The position numbers and the translations under genes were made by a program. 5,908 nucleotides of DNA from Fusobacteriota bacterium (GTDB lineage: Bacteria; Fusobacteriota; Fusobacteriia; Fusobacteriales; Fusobacteriaceae). Below the pieces are notes generated by a model that was not told where the DNA came from, did not search any database, and saw only the letters and a program-made list of their open reading frames with translations. Shown in pieces: positions 1 through 5,908 of the stretch. Each line of letters starts with the position of its first letter. The first letter of the stretch is position 1. Location: the NCBI GenBank assembly GCA_003973585.1, contig QNYN01000198.1, positions 1-5,908 of the forward strand, given 5' to 3'.

Positions 1-700
1 AATTTCCAATTAATTTATAAGAGTTTCCTAGTCCAAGATATCCTTCAAAAAAATCAGGTTTAGTGGCTAAAAGTTTTTTATAGTATGTAATAGAAGTATT
101 ATATTTTCCTAAAAATCTAGCTGTAGTAGCAGCACCAAAATAATTTCTATAGTCACCATTTTTGTCTTTTCTAAAAATATTATAAGCCCTTTCAAAAGAC
201 TCATTATTCATGTATATACGACCTAAAGCATAGATATCCTCGCTATTTGAATAATTCGTTTTTCTTAAATAATTTTCATATTTTTCAAAATACTCTTCTT
301 TTTGAGAAAATCCTAATTTAGGTACATTTATCCTATTAAGTTTTAAATACTTCCCTTGAGCTTCCAAATTATTAGGTGATAATTTCAAAATTTTTCTATA
401 AACTCCTAATGATTTATCTAATTGTCCTATTTTTTCATATGAATTAGCAATTCCAAAAAGAGCCTGAAGATCATTTTCTTTTGTTTTAAAAGCTTCCATA
501 TAAAAATTTAATGAATTATGATAATTTTTATTAGAATAAGCTGAATCACCTTTTTTCATGAATTTTTCATAGGAAGCATCAGAATTTATTACTATAGATT
601 CAGTAGTAGATTCTTTATCTTTTTCATTATTTTTGTTAAACAAACCTGCATAACTAATAAGGCTCGAGCCTAAAAGTAGTATAAGTATTAATTTTTTCAT
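1..700 (-). CDS. Exported TPR-repeat protein, C-terminus beyond left edge
   Basis: The frame starts at ATG 698-700 and stays open to the left edge, giving 233 visible codons. Residues 1-18 form a typical signal peptide: MKK, then a leucine/isoleucine core, then S-Y-A before Gly19, a good signal peptidase I site. There is no lipobox cysteine, so the product is probably periplasmic or secreted rather than a lipoprotein. A short charged, Ser/Thr-rich linker (about 22-42) leads into TPR-like helix pairs at about 43-77, 78-111, 153-183, 184-216 and 217 onward; the second (A-L-F-G-I-A-N-S-Y-E-K-I-G) and the last (G-Y-L-G-L-G-N-S-Y-K-L-I-G) are clearest. TPRs bind proteins or scaffold complexes, and no catalytic domain is visible. 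A GAGGAG ribosome site lies 8 bases before the start, and the ATG overlaps the xseA stop as ATGA, so translation is probably coupled to xseA. The partner and role are unknown. Confident for TPR and export, not for function. Confidence 0.88.
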   Translation of the reverse strand, partial: MKKLILILLLGSSLISYAGLFNKNNEKDKESTTESIVINSDASYEKFMKKGDSAYSNKNYHNSLNFYMEAFKTKENDLQALFGIANSYEKIGQLDKSLGVYRKILKLSPNNLEAQGKYLKLNRINVPKLGFSQKEEYFEKYENYLRKTNYSNSEDIYALGRIYMNNESFERAYNIFRKDKNGDYRNYFGAATTARFLGKYNTSITYYKKLLATKPDFFEGYLGLGNSYKLIGN

Positions 701-1899
701 TTTTTTATCTCCTCAATTTTTGTAATTACCTTACCATCTTGATAGATGATTTCTAAATTTGTACCTTTTTCTAATTCTTCTATACTTTGTATAAATTTAT
801 CTCCAACTTTAGTAATAGTATATCCTCTCTTTAAAATTTCTTTAGGATTTAATGAGTTTAATTTACCATACCTAACTTCTAAAAGATGTCTTTTTTTCAT
901 TAATTGGTGAAGTAAAAGAGTATTAATTTTTTCTTCTTTAGTAATTAAGATATTATTTCTATCAAGAACAGTATTTAAAAAGTTTTTTAAATAATAATTA
1001 GTTTTTAAATTTTCAAGTTCACTTTTTTTAGTTTTTAAATTTCTAATTAAACTGTTATTTAATTTTGTTTTTCTATCTTTTAAAGTTTCTATTAAAATAT
1101 CTTTTCGTGGAACGACTAATTCTGCTGCATGAGTAGGAGTAGAAGCTCGTAAATCTGCAGTTAAATCTGTAAGTAAGTTATCTATTTCATGACCAACAGC
1201 AGAAACAATAGGAGTTTTAGTGTGAAAGTATGCTAAAGCTACTTCTTTTTTATTAAAAGACCATAGATCTTCTATAGATCCTCCACCTCTTCCTGCAATA
1301 ATAATATCAATTTCATCCATATTATCAAGGATTTTTATCCCTTTAATAATCTCTTCTACAGATCCTATTCCTTGAACTTTAGCAGGATAAACAAAGATGT
1401 TGATATTTGGATACCGTAATTTTGCAGTATTAATAATATCTCTTACAGCAGCACCTGTTCCAGAAGTTACAATTCCTATACTTTGAGGAAACTTTGGAAT
1501 AGGAAGTTTATTTCTTTGATCGAAATATCCATTTTCTAAAAGTTCTTTTTTTGTTTTTTCCAATTCTTCAAAAAGTTTTCCTAAAGATCCTTCTTTTTCT
1601 ACATGGGCTACTAATATTTGATAAGTTCCATTAACTTCATAGAGGGTAACATTTCCAAAAATTTTTACTTTATCACCTTCTTTTAAGTCAGTAGGAATTT
1701 TTTTGAATTTATATCTAAAAGCTGTGCATTTTACACTGGATTTACTGTCTTTTAAAGTAAAATAAAGATGACCACTTTTATAATAATTAATTCCTGAAAT
1801 TTCTCCCTTAAGAAAAAAATTACTAAAATTATGATTATTTTCTAAATACTCTTTGACCATTTTATTCATTTGACTTACTGTAAATATTCTGTCTTTCAT
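697..1899 (-). CDS. xseA: Exodeoxyribonuclease VII large subunit
   Basis: This is the catalytic large subunit of exonuclease VII, which degrades single-stranded DNA from both ends to short oligonucleotides in mismatch repair and damage processing. The 400 residues are slightly shorter than the E. coli protein (about 456). Residues 1-100 fit the N-terminal OB-fold that binds single-stranded DNA (K-G-E-I-S-G at 31-36, Y-F-T-L-K-D at 46-51). The catalytic domain contains G-I-V-T-S (142-146), G-R-G-G-G-S-I-E-D-L-W-S-F-N (203-216) and A-V-G-H-E-I-D (234-240). Asp154, Arg204, His237 and Asp240 line up one position before the E. coli residues D155, R205, H238 and D241, known to be needed for activity. 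Residues 265-345 are charged and helical, matching the coiled-coil arm that recruits the small subunit, and the end carries L-N-P-K-E-I-L-K-R-G-Y (350-360). No xseB lies next to it. It follows the DAC-like gene after 14 bases and overlaps the TPR gene by 4. Confidence 0.97.
   Translation of the reverse strand: MKDRIFTVSQMNKMVKEYLENNHNFSNFFLKGEISGINYYKSGHLYFTLKDSKSSVKCTAFRYKFKKIPTDLKEGDKVKIFGNVTLYEVNGTYQILVAHVEKEGSLGKLFEELEKTKKELLENGYFDQRNKLPIPKFPQSIGIVTSGTGAAVRDIINTAKLRYPNINIFVYPAKVQGIGSVEEIIKGIKILDNMDEIDIIIAGRGGGSIEDLWSFNKKEVALAYFHTKTPIVSAVGHEIDNLLTDLTADLRASTPTHAAELVVPRKDILIETLKDRKTKLNNSLIRNLKTKKSELENLKTNYYLKNFLNTVLDRNNILITKEEKINTLLLHQLMKKRHLLEVRYGKLNSLNPKEILKRGYTITKVGDKFIQSIEELEKGTNLEIIYQDGKVITKIEEIKK
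709..714 (-). promoter_or_regulatory. Ribosome binding site of the TPR gene, inside the xseA end
   Basis: The minus strand reads GAGGAG, 8 bases before the ATG at 698-700. It lies within the last codons of xseA (the E-E of the C-terminal IEEIKK). With the ATGA overlap, this supports the chosen start and suggests translational coupling. Confidence 0.75.
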
Positions 1900-1903
1900 A
1901 ATA

Positions 1904-1909
1904 CTCCTT
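1904..1909 (-). promoter_or_regulatory. Ribosome binding site of xseA
   Basis: The minus strand reads AAGGAG in the 14-base gap between the DAC-like stop and the xseA ATG. Spacing to the ATG is only about 4 bases, on the short side, but no other ATG with a better site is nearby and the protein start fits the XseA family (the I-F-T-V-S-Q element at residues 5-10). Confidence 0.7.
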
Positions 1910-1913
1910 TACC

Positions 1914-3368
1914 TTATATTTCTAAAATTTTAATTTGATTTTTCCATACAGTTATTTTTTTATCTTCAGAAACTTTAATAGCTAGTCCATATTTAGAGCT
2001 ACTTATAGCAGCTGCAGTCCTTGCTCCTTCTATGTTTTCTGAACTATTTTTTGTATCTAATTTAACTAATCTACCAAAAGAAAGTAAATTAAATTCATTA
2101 TCAAGGGTAACTGCTCCATCAACTTTAGAAATTAATTTAAGATATTTAAAATTATGTTCTTTAAGAGGGATAGCTTGATTATTTTTTAATATAGTTTTTC
2201 TATAGATACTACTACCTTCAGTTCCTCCTAAAAAGATATTTTCAATATTATCATTTTTTATAGTTCTCTTTAATATCACAAATAGAGCACCTTTTCCCAT
2301 TTCTAAAAGATCTTTTATTAAAGAAATAAGGATATCTACATTGGTTATAATATTCTCAATTATATTTTCGTATGAAGTTTTTCCATTAATTGCTGAACTA
2401 ATAAGGGTATCCATATAGAAATTTTCTATAATTAAAAATTTTAAAACATGGAAAGATTTTAATTTCCATCTACCTCCATGATAAGATAAATAGTTGTCGA
2501 TGGAATTTTGTAAAAAGATTTTCAACTCTTTATTTTTAATTTCCATATAGAGGTATGGAGCAACTTCGTTCCAAATATTTCTTTTTTTAAATAACTTTTT
2601 AGAAGATCCCATTTTTTCATTAGCATATTCTACAAGTTTTTGTATTTTTTTTTCATTTATAGCAAGTCCATTTTGTTGCTGCTCTTTAATTGTGACTGGA
2701 TCTATTAATTCTAAAATATCTTTAGAAAGTTTTGACATAAAAGAAATTAAATATAGATTATTTTCAATCCTTAGTTGATCAATCATTCTTTCTTTAAAAA
2801 TAGTTTTCCCTCTATTGATACCTACTCCATAACATTTAAAATCTTCTCCTACAATAAGGATTAAGTTATCACCATTTAGTAAAATAAGAGATAGTTTTTC
2901 ACTAAGGATATTTTCTATTTTTTTAGGAGTATCAAAGGGAATAAAGTCCAATTCAATTTTGTCTAATTCTTTAGAAATATTATTATTATTTTTAAATAAT
3001 AATATATTTAAATTAGAATCTTTACTTTCATAAGTTTCATTGCAAACGACTTTAATATTATCCATAAAATTTATCTGATTGTTCGTAACTGTTAATTTAT
3101 TTTTTATCATATGTGCTATAAATTTTTGACAAAATTCTTCTATTAAATCTGTAAAAAAAACATCATTATTATTTTCATAATATCTTTCAAGGATAAGATC
3201 AATAGCTAAAAATATATCACCTATTTCTTCTATATTTTTTTTCATAAATTTAGAATTAAGTTTAGGAATAAATTCAATTTGATTTCCATAAGCTTTTAAT
3301 TCTAATTTGATTCCTAAAAATTTATTCAATCTTTCTAAAAATTTATTGTAATAGTCTATTTTCTTCAT
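1914..3368 (-). CDS. Diadenylate cyclase-like (DisA_N/DAC domain) protein with an N-terminal putative sensor region
   Basis: The C-terminal part (about 345-484 of 484) resembles DAC domains, which condense two ATP into c-di-AMP. In order it shows G-K-G-A-L-F-V-I (358-365), like the G-A-L-I-V-I strand; V-D-G-A-V-T-L (416-422), the DGA motif; G-A-R-T-A-A-A (448-454) where the family has G-T-R-H-R-A-A; and V-S-E-D-K-K-I-T-V (466-474), like V-S-E-E-x-G-x-I. Arg450 of the RHR motif is kept, but His and the second Arg are Thr and Ala, so activity is uncertain. Residues 1-340 lack a signal peptide, a clear membrane segment or a domain I know. This region is probably a sensor, perhaps akin to the DACN-type regions described upstream of some DAC domains (inference). 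The protein should be cytoplasmic. The start directly follows the RelA/SpoT-like stop (TAAATG) with AAGGAG 6 bases before it, indicating coupled translation. The DAC assignment rests on motif recognition by eye. The alternative is a catalytically dead DAC-fold regulator. Confidence 0.75.
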   Translation of the reverse strand: MKKIDYYNKFLERLNKFLGIKLELKAYGNQIEFIPKLNSKFMKKNIEEIGDIFLAIDLILERYYENNNDVFFTDLIEEFCQKFIAHMIKNKLTVTNNQINFMDNIKVVCNETYESKDSNLNILLFKNNNNISKELDKIELDFIPFDTPKKIENILSEKLSLILLNGDNLILIVGEDFKCYGVGINRGKTIFKERMIDQLRIENNLYLISFMSKLSKDILELIDPVTIKEQQQNGLAINEKKIQKLVEYANEKMGSSKKLFKKRNIWNEVAPYLYMEIKNKELKIFLQNSIDNYLSYHGGRWKLKSFHVLKFLIIENFYMDTLISSAINGKTSYENIIENIITNVDILISLIKDLLEMGKGALFVILKRTIKNDNIENIFLGGTEGSSIYRKTILKNNQAIPLKEHNFKYLKLISKVDGAVTLDNEFNLLSFGRLVKLDTKNSSENIEGARTAAAISSSKYGLAIKVSEDKKITVWKNQIKILEI

Positions 3369-4505
3369 TTATTGCTCCTTTTTCATTCTAGAAAGTATAT
3401 TTTTTAGAGAATAAGTTATTGTCTTTTTAGATTTCTTTTTAAATTCTAAATGGTATTTTTCCATCATATCAGCCATAGATTTTCTTTCTTCATCAGTTAA
3501 AATTTTAAATAATTCTAAAAATTTTAATTTATCACTAAGGGGTTTCCCACCAAGTAAAACATAAGCCATAGAATAAAAAACACCTCTCTTTTCTATAGTA
3601 GTTTCTCCTGTTTCTTCTAAAATTTTACTAGAAACAAAGATAATTTCATCTTTTTTGTCTAAAAGGATATTTTCTAATTCTCCAAACTGCTTAATCTTAA
3701 AATAATGTAATAATTTTATGATTTCCAAAGGAGATTGTTCCCTATAAATAGCTTTTACATTTAATTTTTCTAAAATTTCTTTAAAAAGGTCATCTAGAAC
3801 TTTATTTGTATTTATAAAATATCTAATTGTAATATTGTTTAATGGTGTGTCACTAGGAATATTTTTTCCTAATTTTATAGTATCATGAACTTTTTTTTCA
3901 TATTTTATAAGATCTTTTTTTATATTTACAAATTCTTTATCAGCTAATTCCAATAAACTTGCTACCCTTGAAAAACTTCTAATAAGTTCATCAGGAATCC
4001 CTATTCGACTTTTATAACCTAAGTCATGCTCAATAGTGGCCCAAGTGTGTTGTAATAAACTTCTAATTTGTATTTCAAATCTTAGCCCTCTAAATTTTTT
4101 ATATTTTTCTTCTTGTGGAAACGAAACTACATAGTGTAAAGATAAATATCCAAAAGACCGTGGATCTAAAGCTTTTCTTTTGTCGATAGTATTTTTTTCA
4201 TCAACTACAAAAAAATCTTTTACTTTTTCTGCTGCAATATCTACTTGATCTTCCATAAAAGTTACTAATCGAACTCCAACAATATCAGTTATATCAGATA
4301 ACCTTTGATATTTTTCCCCTTTATCACTGATTTTTTTTATTAAACTAGATTTAGTTTTAATTCTAAAATCTGTACTCTGTAGTCTATAATTTTTACTTTC
4401 AATAGTTTCTTTAAAAATTTTTTTTAATACTTCAACAGCTTCATTATAGATAGGGAGCATTCTATCGTATTTTTTTAAAAATCTTTCAACTTTAAGACTT
4501 TTCAT
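3369..4505 (-). CDS. RelA/SpoT-domain nucleotide pyrophosphokinase, single synthetase domain with long C-terminal extension
   Basis: The synthetase fold of this family transfers pyrophosphate from ATP, classically to GDP or GTP to make (p)ppGpp; some toxic relatives modify tRNA or make ppApp. Visible motifs are R-I-K-T-K-S-S-L-I-K-K (48-58), D-I-T-D-I-V-G-V-R (71-79, with the metal-binding Asp74), F-G-Y-L-S-L-H-Y-V-V (118-127, with stacking Tyr120 and His124) and F-E-I-Q-I-R (143-148, with Glu144), followed by W-A-T-I-E-H-D-L-G-Y-K (155-165). All core active-site residues look intact. There is no HD hydrolase domain before it and no TGS or ACT region after it, so it is not a long Rel. At 378 residues it exceeds RelP/RelQ-type small synthetases (about 200-260). 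The extension (about 170-378) is mostly helical and starts with a family-typical L-L-E-L-A-D-K-E-F (184-192). GGAGGA lies 5 bases before the ATG. It abuts the DAC-like gene. Whether the product is an alarmone or a modified tRNA cannot be told from sequence alone. Confidence 0.9.
   Translation of the reverse strand: MKSLKVERFLKKYDRMLPIYNEAVEVLKKIFKETIESKNYRLQSTDFRIKTKSSLIKKISDKGEKYQRLSDITDIVGVRLVTFMEDQVDIAAEKVKDFFVVDEKNTIDKRKALDPRSFGYLSLHYVVSFPQEEKYKKFRGLRFEIQIRSLLQHTWATIEHDLGYKSRIGIPDELIRSFSRVASLLELADKEFVNIKKDLIKYEKKVHDTIKLGKNIPSDTPLNNITIRYFINTNKVLDDLFKEILEKLNVKAIYREQSPLEIIKLLHYFKIKQFGELENILLDKKDEIIFVSSKILEETGETTIEKRGVFYSMAYVLLGGKPLSDKLKFLELFKILTDEERKSMADMMEKYHLEFKKKSKKTITYSLKNILSRMKKEQ
3374..3380 (-). 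promoter_or_regulatory. Ribosome binding site of the DAC-like gene, within the end of the RelA/SpoT-like gene
   Basis: The minus strand reads AAGGAGC over the last codons (K-E-Q) of the upstream gene, followed by TAA and immediately ATG. The site serves the ATG at 3366-3368 and implies that ribosomes finishing the upstream gene can reinitiate there. Confidence 0.78.
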
Positions 4506-4558
4506 CTTTTTCCTCCAAAAGAGTTACTTATATAAACATTACTAATTATTGATTTTGA
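4506..4558 (-). promoter_or_regulatory. Gap between uvrB and the RelA/SpoT-like gene: strong ribosome site, possible weak promoter
   Basis: The minus strand carries GGAGGA at 4511-4516, five bases before the ATG, which is the strongest ribosome site in the window. A TATATAA stretch at 4528-4534 could act as a -10 element, but no TTGACA-like -35 lies 16-18 bases upstream. There is no hairpin or T-run that would end uvrB transcription. The ribosome site is firm; the promoter is only a possibility. Confidence 0.4.
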
Positions 4559-5908
4559 CTATAGTTCTAATAATAATTTTTCTAATTTTAACATTTTATC
4601 TCTTTTTTCAATAGCACCTTCAAAATCAAGTTCACTAGCTAAAACCTTTATTTCAGATTTTAAATTAGCAATCTCTTTTATTATATCTTTTTTTGAACTA
4701 TATGTCATTATTTCTTCGTTTATTTCATTTAAATCTAATCCATAATCTAAATTTAATAAATCATTAGACATTTCATTTATAGTAGATTTCGGATCGATAT
4801 CATTATCAATATTATATTGAAGTTGTATTTCACGCCTTCTATTAGTTTCAGAAATAGCCTCTTTCATAGACTTTGTCATTATATCAGCATATAAAATTAC
4901 TTTTCCTTCTACATTTCTAGCAGCTCTTCCCATAGTTTGAATAAGGGATCTTCTACTTCGTAAAAATCCTTCTTTATCTGCTTCTAAAATAGCAACTAGT
5001 GCCACTTCAGGGATATCGAGACCTTCCCTTAATAAATTTATTCCAACAAGAACATCAAATTCCTTTTTTCTTAATCCACGAATAATTTCTATTCTTTCTA
5101 AAGTATCGATTCCAGAATGCATATATTTAACTTTAACTCCTAATTCTATATAGTATTCTGTCAGTTCTTCTGCCATCTTTTTAGTTAATGTTGTGACTAA
5201 AACCCTTTGATTATTATTAGATCGTATTCGAATTTCTTCTAAAAGATCATCTACTTGATTTTTAGTTGGTTTTATTAAAATTTCAGGTTCAACAATTCCC
5301 GTTGGTCTAACTAATTGTTCTACAATTTGAGAACTATGTTCTACTTCAAAATCTCCAGGTGTAGCAGATACAAATATCATTTGCCCTCCTACTTGACGAA
5401 ATTCTTCAAATTTTAATGGACGGTTATCAAGGGCCGAAGGGAGTCTAAAACCATTTTCTACTAAAGTAGTTTTTCTAGATCTATCTCCTGCATACATCCC
5501 ACCGATTTGTGATAATCCTATATGAGACTCATCAATAAAAGTGATAAAATCTTTTGGAAAATATTCCATTAATGTATGGGGCTTTTCCCCTTTTTTTTTC
5601 CCTGAGAGATACCTAGAATAATTCTCTATTCCTTTACAGTATCCGATTTCTTCTATCATTTCAAGGTCATATTCTGTCCTTTGTTTTATCCTTTGAGCTT
5701 CTAATAACTTACCTTTTTTATTAAAAAATTCTATCTGTTTTTCTAAATCAATTTTTATTTCTTCTATCATCGTTTTAACTTTATCTTCTTCAGCTAAATC
5801 AGACCATTTGTAACCTTTCCCTACTAAGTCTCCAGCTTTTTGCCATTGTCCGAATAATGAATAAGTGTCAGCACCATCAAAATCACCCTCAGCAATTCCT
5901 GATAATCC
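4559..5908 (-). CDS. uvrB: UvrABC system protein B, C-terminal part; 5' end not recognisable as UvrB
   Basis: UvrB is the damage-verifying, helicase-fold subunit of nucleotide excision repair, working with UvrA and UvrC. The frame is open to the right edge (449 codons). Counting from the in-frame Met at 5768-5770, the UvrB part shows [10 protein letters not shown] (44-53), the DESH box of helicase motif II (80-83), S-A-T-P (135-138), motif [15 protein letters not shown] (239-252), motif [10 protein letters not shown] (278-285), and the UVR motif that binds UvrA and UvrC (about 364-400). About 260 N-terminal residues of a normal UvrB (roughly 660-670) are absent: the Walker A loop, the beta-hairpin and the UvrA-binding domain 2. 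The Met at 5768 has no ribosome site, so it is not a real start. The roughly 39 residues encoded by 5792-5908 do not match the expected I-F-P-A-x-H-Y region (see separate entry). As it stands this gene would not make working UvrB unless the missing part lies elsewhere. Confidence 0.9.
   Translation of the reverse strand, partial: GLSGIAEGDFDGADTYSLFGQWQKAGDLVGKGYKWSDLAEEDKVKTMIEEIKIDLEKQIEFFNKKGKLLEAQRIKQRTEYDLEMIEEIGYCKGIENYSRYLSGKKKGEKPHTLMEYFPKDFITFIDESHIGLSQIGGMYAGDRSRKTTLVENGFRLPSALDNRPLKFEEFRQVGGQMIFVSATPGDFEVEHSSQIVEQLVRPTGIVEPEILIKPTKNQVDDLLEEIRIRSNNNQRVLVTTLTKKMAEELTEYYIELGVKVKYMHSGIDTLERIEIIRGLRKKEFDVLVGINLLREGLDIPEVALVAILEADKEGFLRSRRSLIQTMGRAARNVEGKVILYADIMTKSMKEAISETNRRREIQLQYNIDNDIDPKSTINEMSNDLLNLDYGLDLNEINEEIMTYSSKKDIIKEIANLKSEIKVLASELDFEGAIEKRDKMLKLEKLLLEL
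5792..5908 (-). other. In-frame sequence of unknown origin joined to the 5' side of the uvrB part
   Basis: These 39 codons are open and in frame with uvrB but encode a Gly/Asp/aromatic-rich stretch (for example [16 protein letters not shown]). UvrB should here show the conserved I-F-P-A-x-H-Y segment. Neither of the other two minus-strand frames rescues it: both hit stops and show no UvrB residues. G+C is about 40% by hand count, higher than the neighbouring uvrB part. It reads like part of another protein whose family I do not recognise. The junction lies near the E-E-D-K-V-K-T segment (5771-5791), which could belong to either side. Possible causes are a genomic rearrangement, an insertion or deletion in uvrB, or a chimeric end of an assembled contig. 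Confidence 0.55.

Noticed and set aside
661..670. Perfect 10-base palindrome GGCTCGAGCC, GC-rich in AT-rich DNA
   Set aside because: It lies in the signal-peptide codons (Gly-Ser-Ser) of the TPR gene, has no loop or T-run to act as a terminator, and a single copy gives no support for an operator.
1900..1913. Hidden small gene or regulatory RNA between the DAC-like gene and xseA
   Set aside because: Only 14 bases are available and they are filled by the xseA ribosome site.
3153..3160. A8/T8 and other A or T runs as intrinsic terminators
   Set aside because: They lie inside coding sequence and no GC-rich stem precedes them on either strand.
3369..4505. Classical toxin-antitoxin pair formed with a small adjacent gene
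   Set aside because: No small antitoxin-sized frame sits beside the synthetase; the immediate neighbours are uvrB and the 484-residue DAC-like gene.
4528..4534. Promoter -10 element in front of the RelA/SpoT-like gene
   Set aside because: TATATAA is expected by chance in DNA this AT-rich, and no -35 or extended -10 bases accompany it; kept only as a weak possibility in the gap entry.
5768..5770. ATG as the true start of a short uvrB-like gene
   Set aside because: No ribosome site precedes it, the frame is open upstream to the window edge, and UvrB similarity begins at or slightly before it in the middle of the protein.

Overview
The window is strongly AT-rich and carries five tightly packed genes, all on the minus strand, so transcription runs from high to low coordinates. 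In that order they are: the C-terminal part of uvrB (open at the right edge), a RelA/SpoT-type nucleotide synthetase, a protein with a diadenylate-cyclase (DisA_N/DAC)-like C-terminus, xseA, and an exported TPR protein (open at the left edge). Strong AGGAG-type ribosome sites and the AT-rich, ATA/AGA/AAA-rich codon use suggest a low-GC anaerobe or firmicute-like bacterium. Fusobacteriota is my best guess, from the general feel of the proteins, and Bacillota or Mycoplasmatota-like groups cannot be excluded. TGA is used as a stop (end of xseA), so the genetic code is the standard bacterial one.

Layout from right to left. At 5792-5908 the uvrB reading frame continues but the encoded residues do not look like UvrB. 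From about 5791 down to 4559 it is recognisable UvrB, from the middle of the protein to the C-terminal UVR motif. A 53-base gap (4506-4558) holds a good ribosome site and at most a weak promoter. From there the RelA/SpoT-like gene (3369-4505) abuts the DAC-like gene (1914-3368) as TAAATG. A 14-base gap follows, then xseA (697-1899), which overlaps the TPR gene (2-700 and beyond) as ATGA. No hairpin-plus-T-run terminator appears between any pair, so the last four genes, and perhaps uvrB too, probably share one transcript.

Two genes belong to DNA repair (UvrB, excision repair; XseA, exonuclease VII large subunit). Two have the folds of nucleotide second-messenger synthases: (p)ppGpp-type and c-di-AMP-type. 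The DAC-like protein keeps the DGA motif but has a changed RHR motif (R-T-A), so its activity is uncertain. The point of most interest is the translationally linked pair of alarmone-type and DAC-type enzymes between two DNA-repair genes. The second is the abrupt loss of UvrB similarity near the right edge, which could be a real rearrangement or a chimeric contig end. No tRNA, rRNA, CRISPR array, insertion sequence or convincing long repeat was seen.
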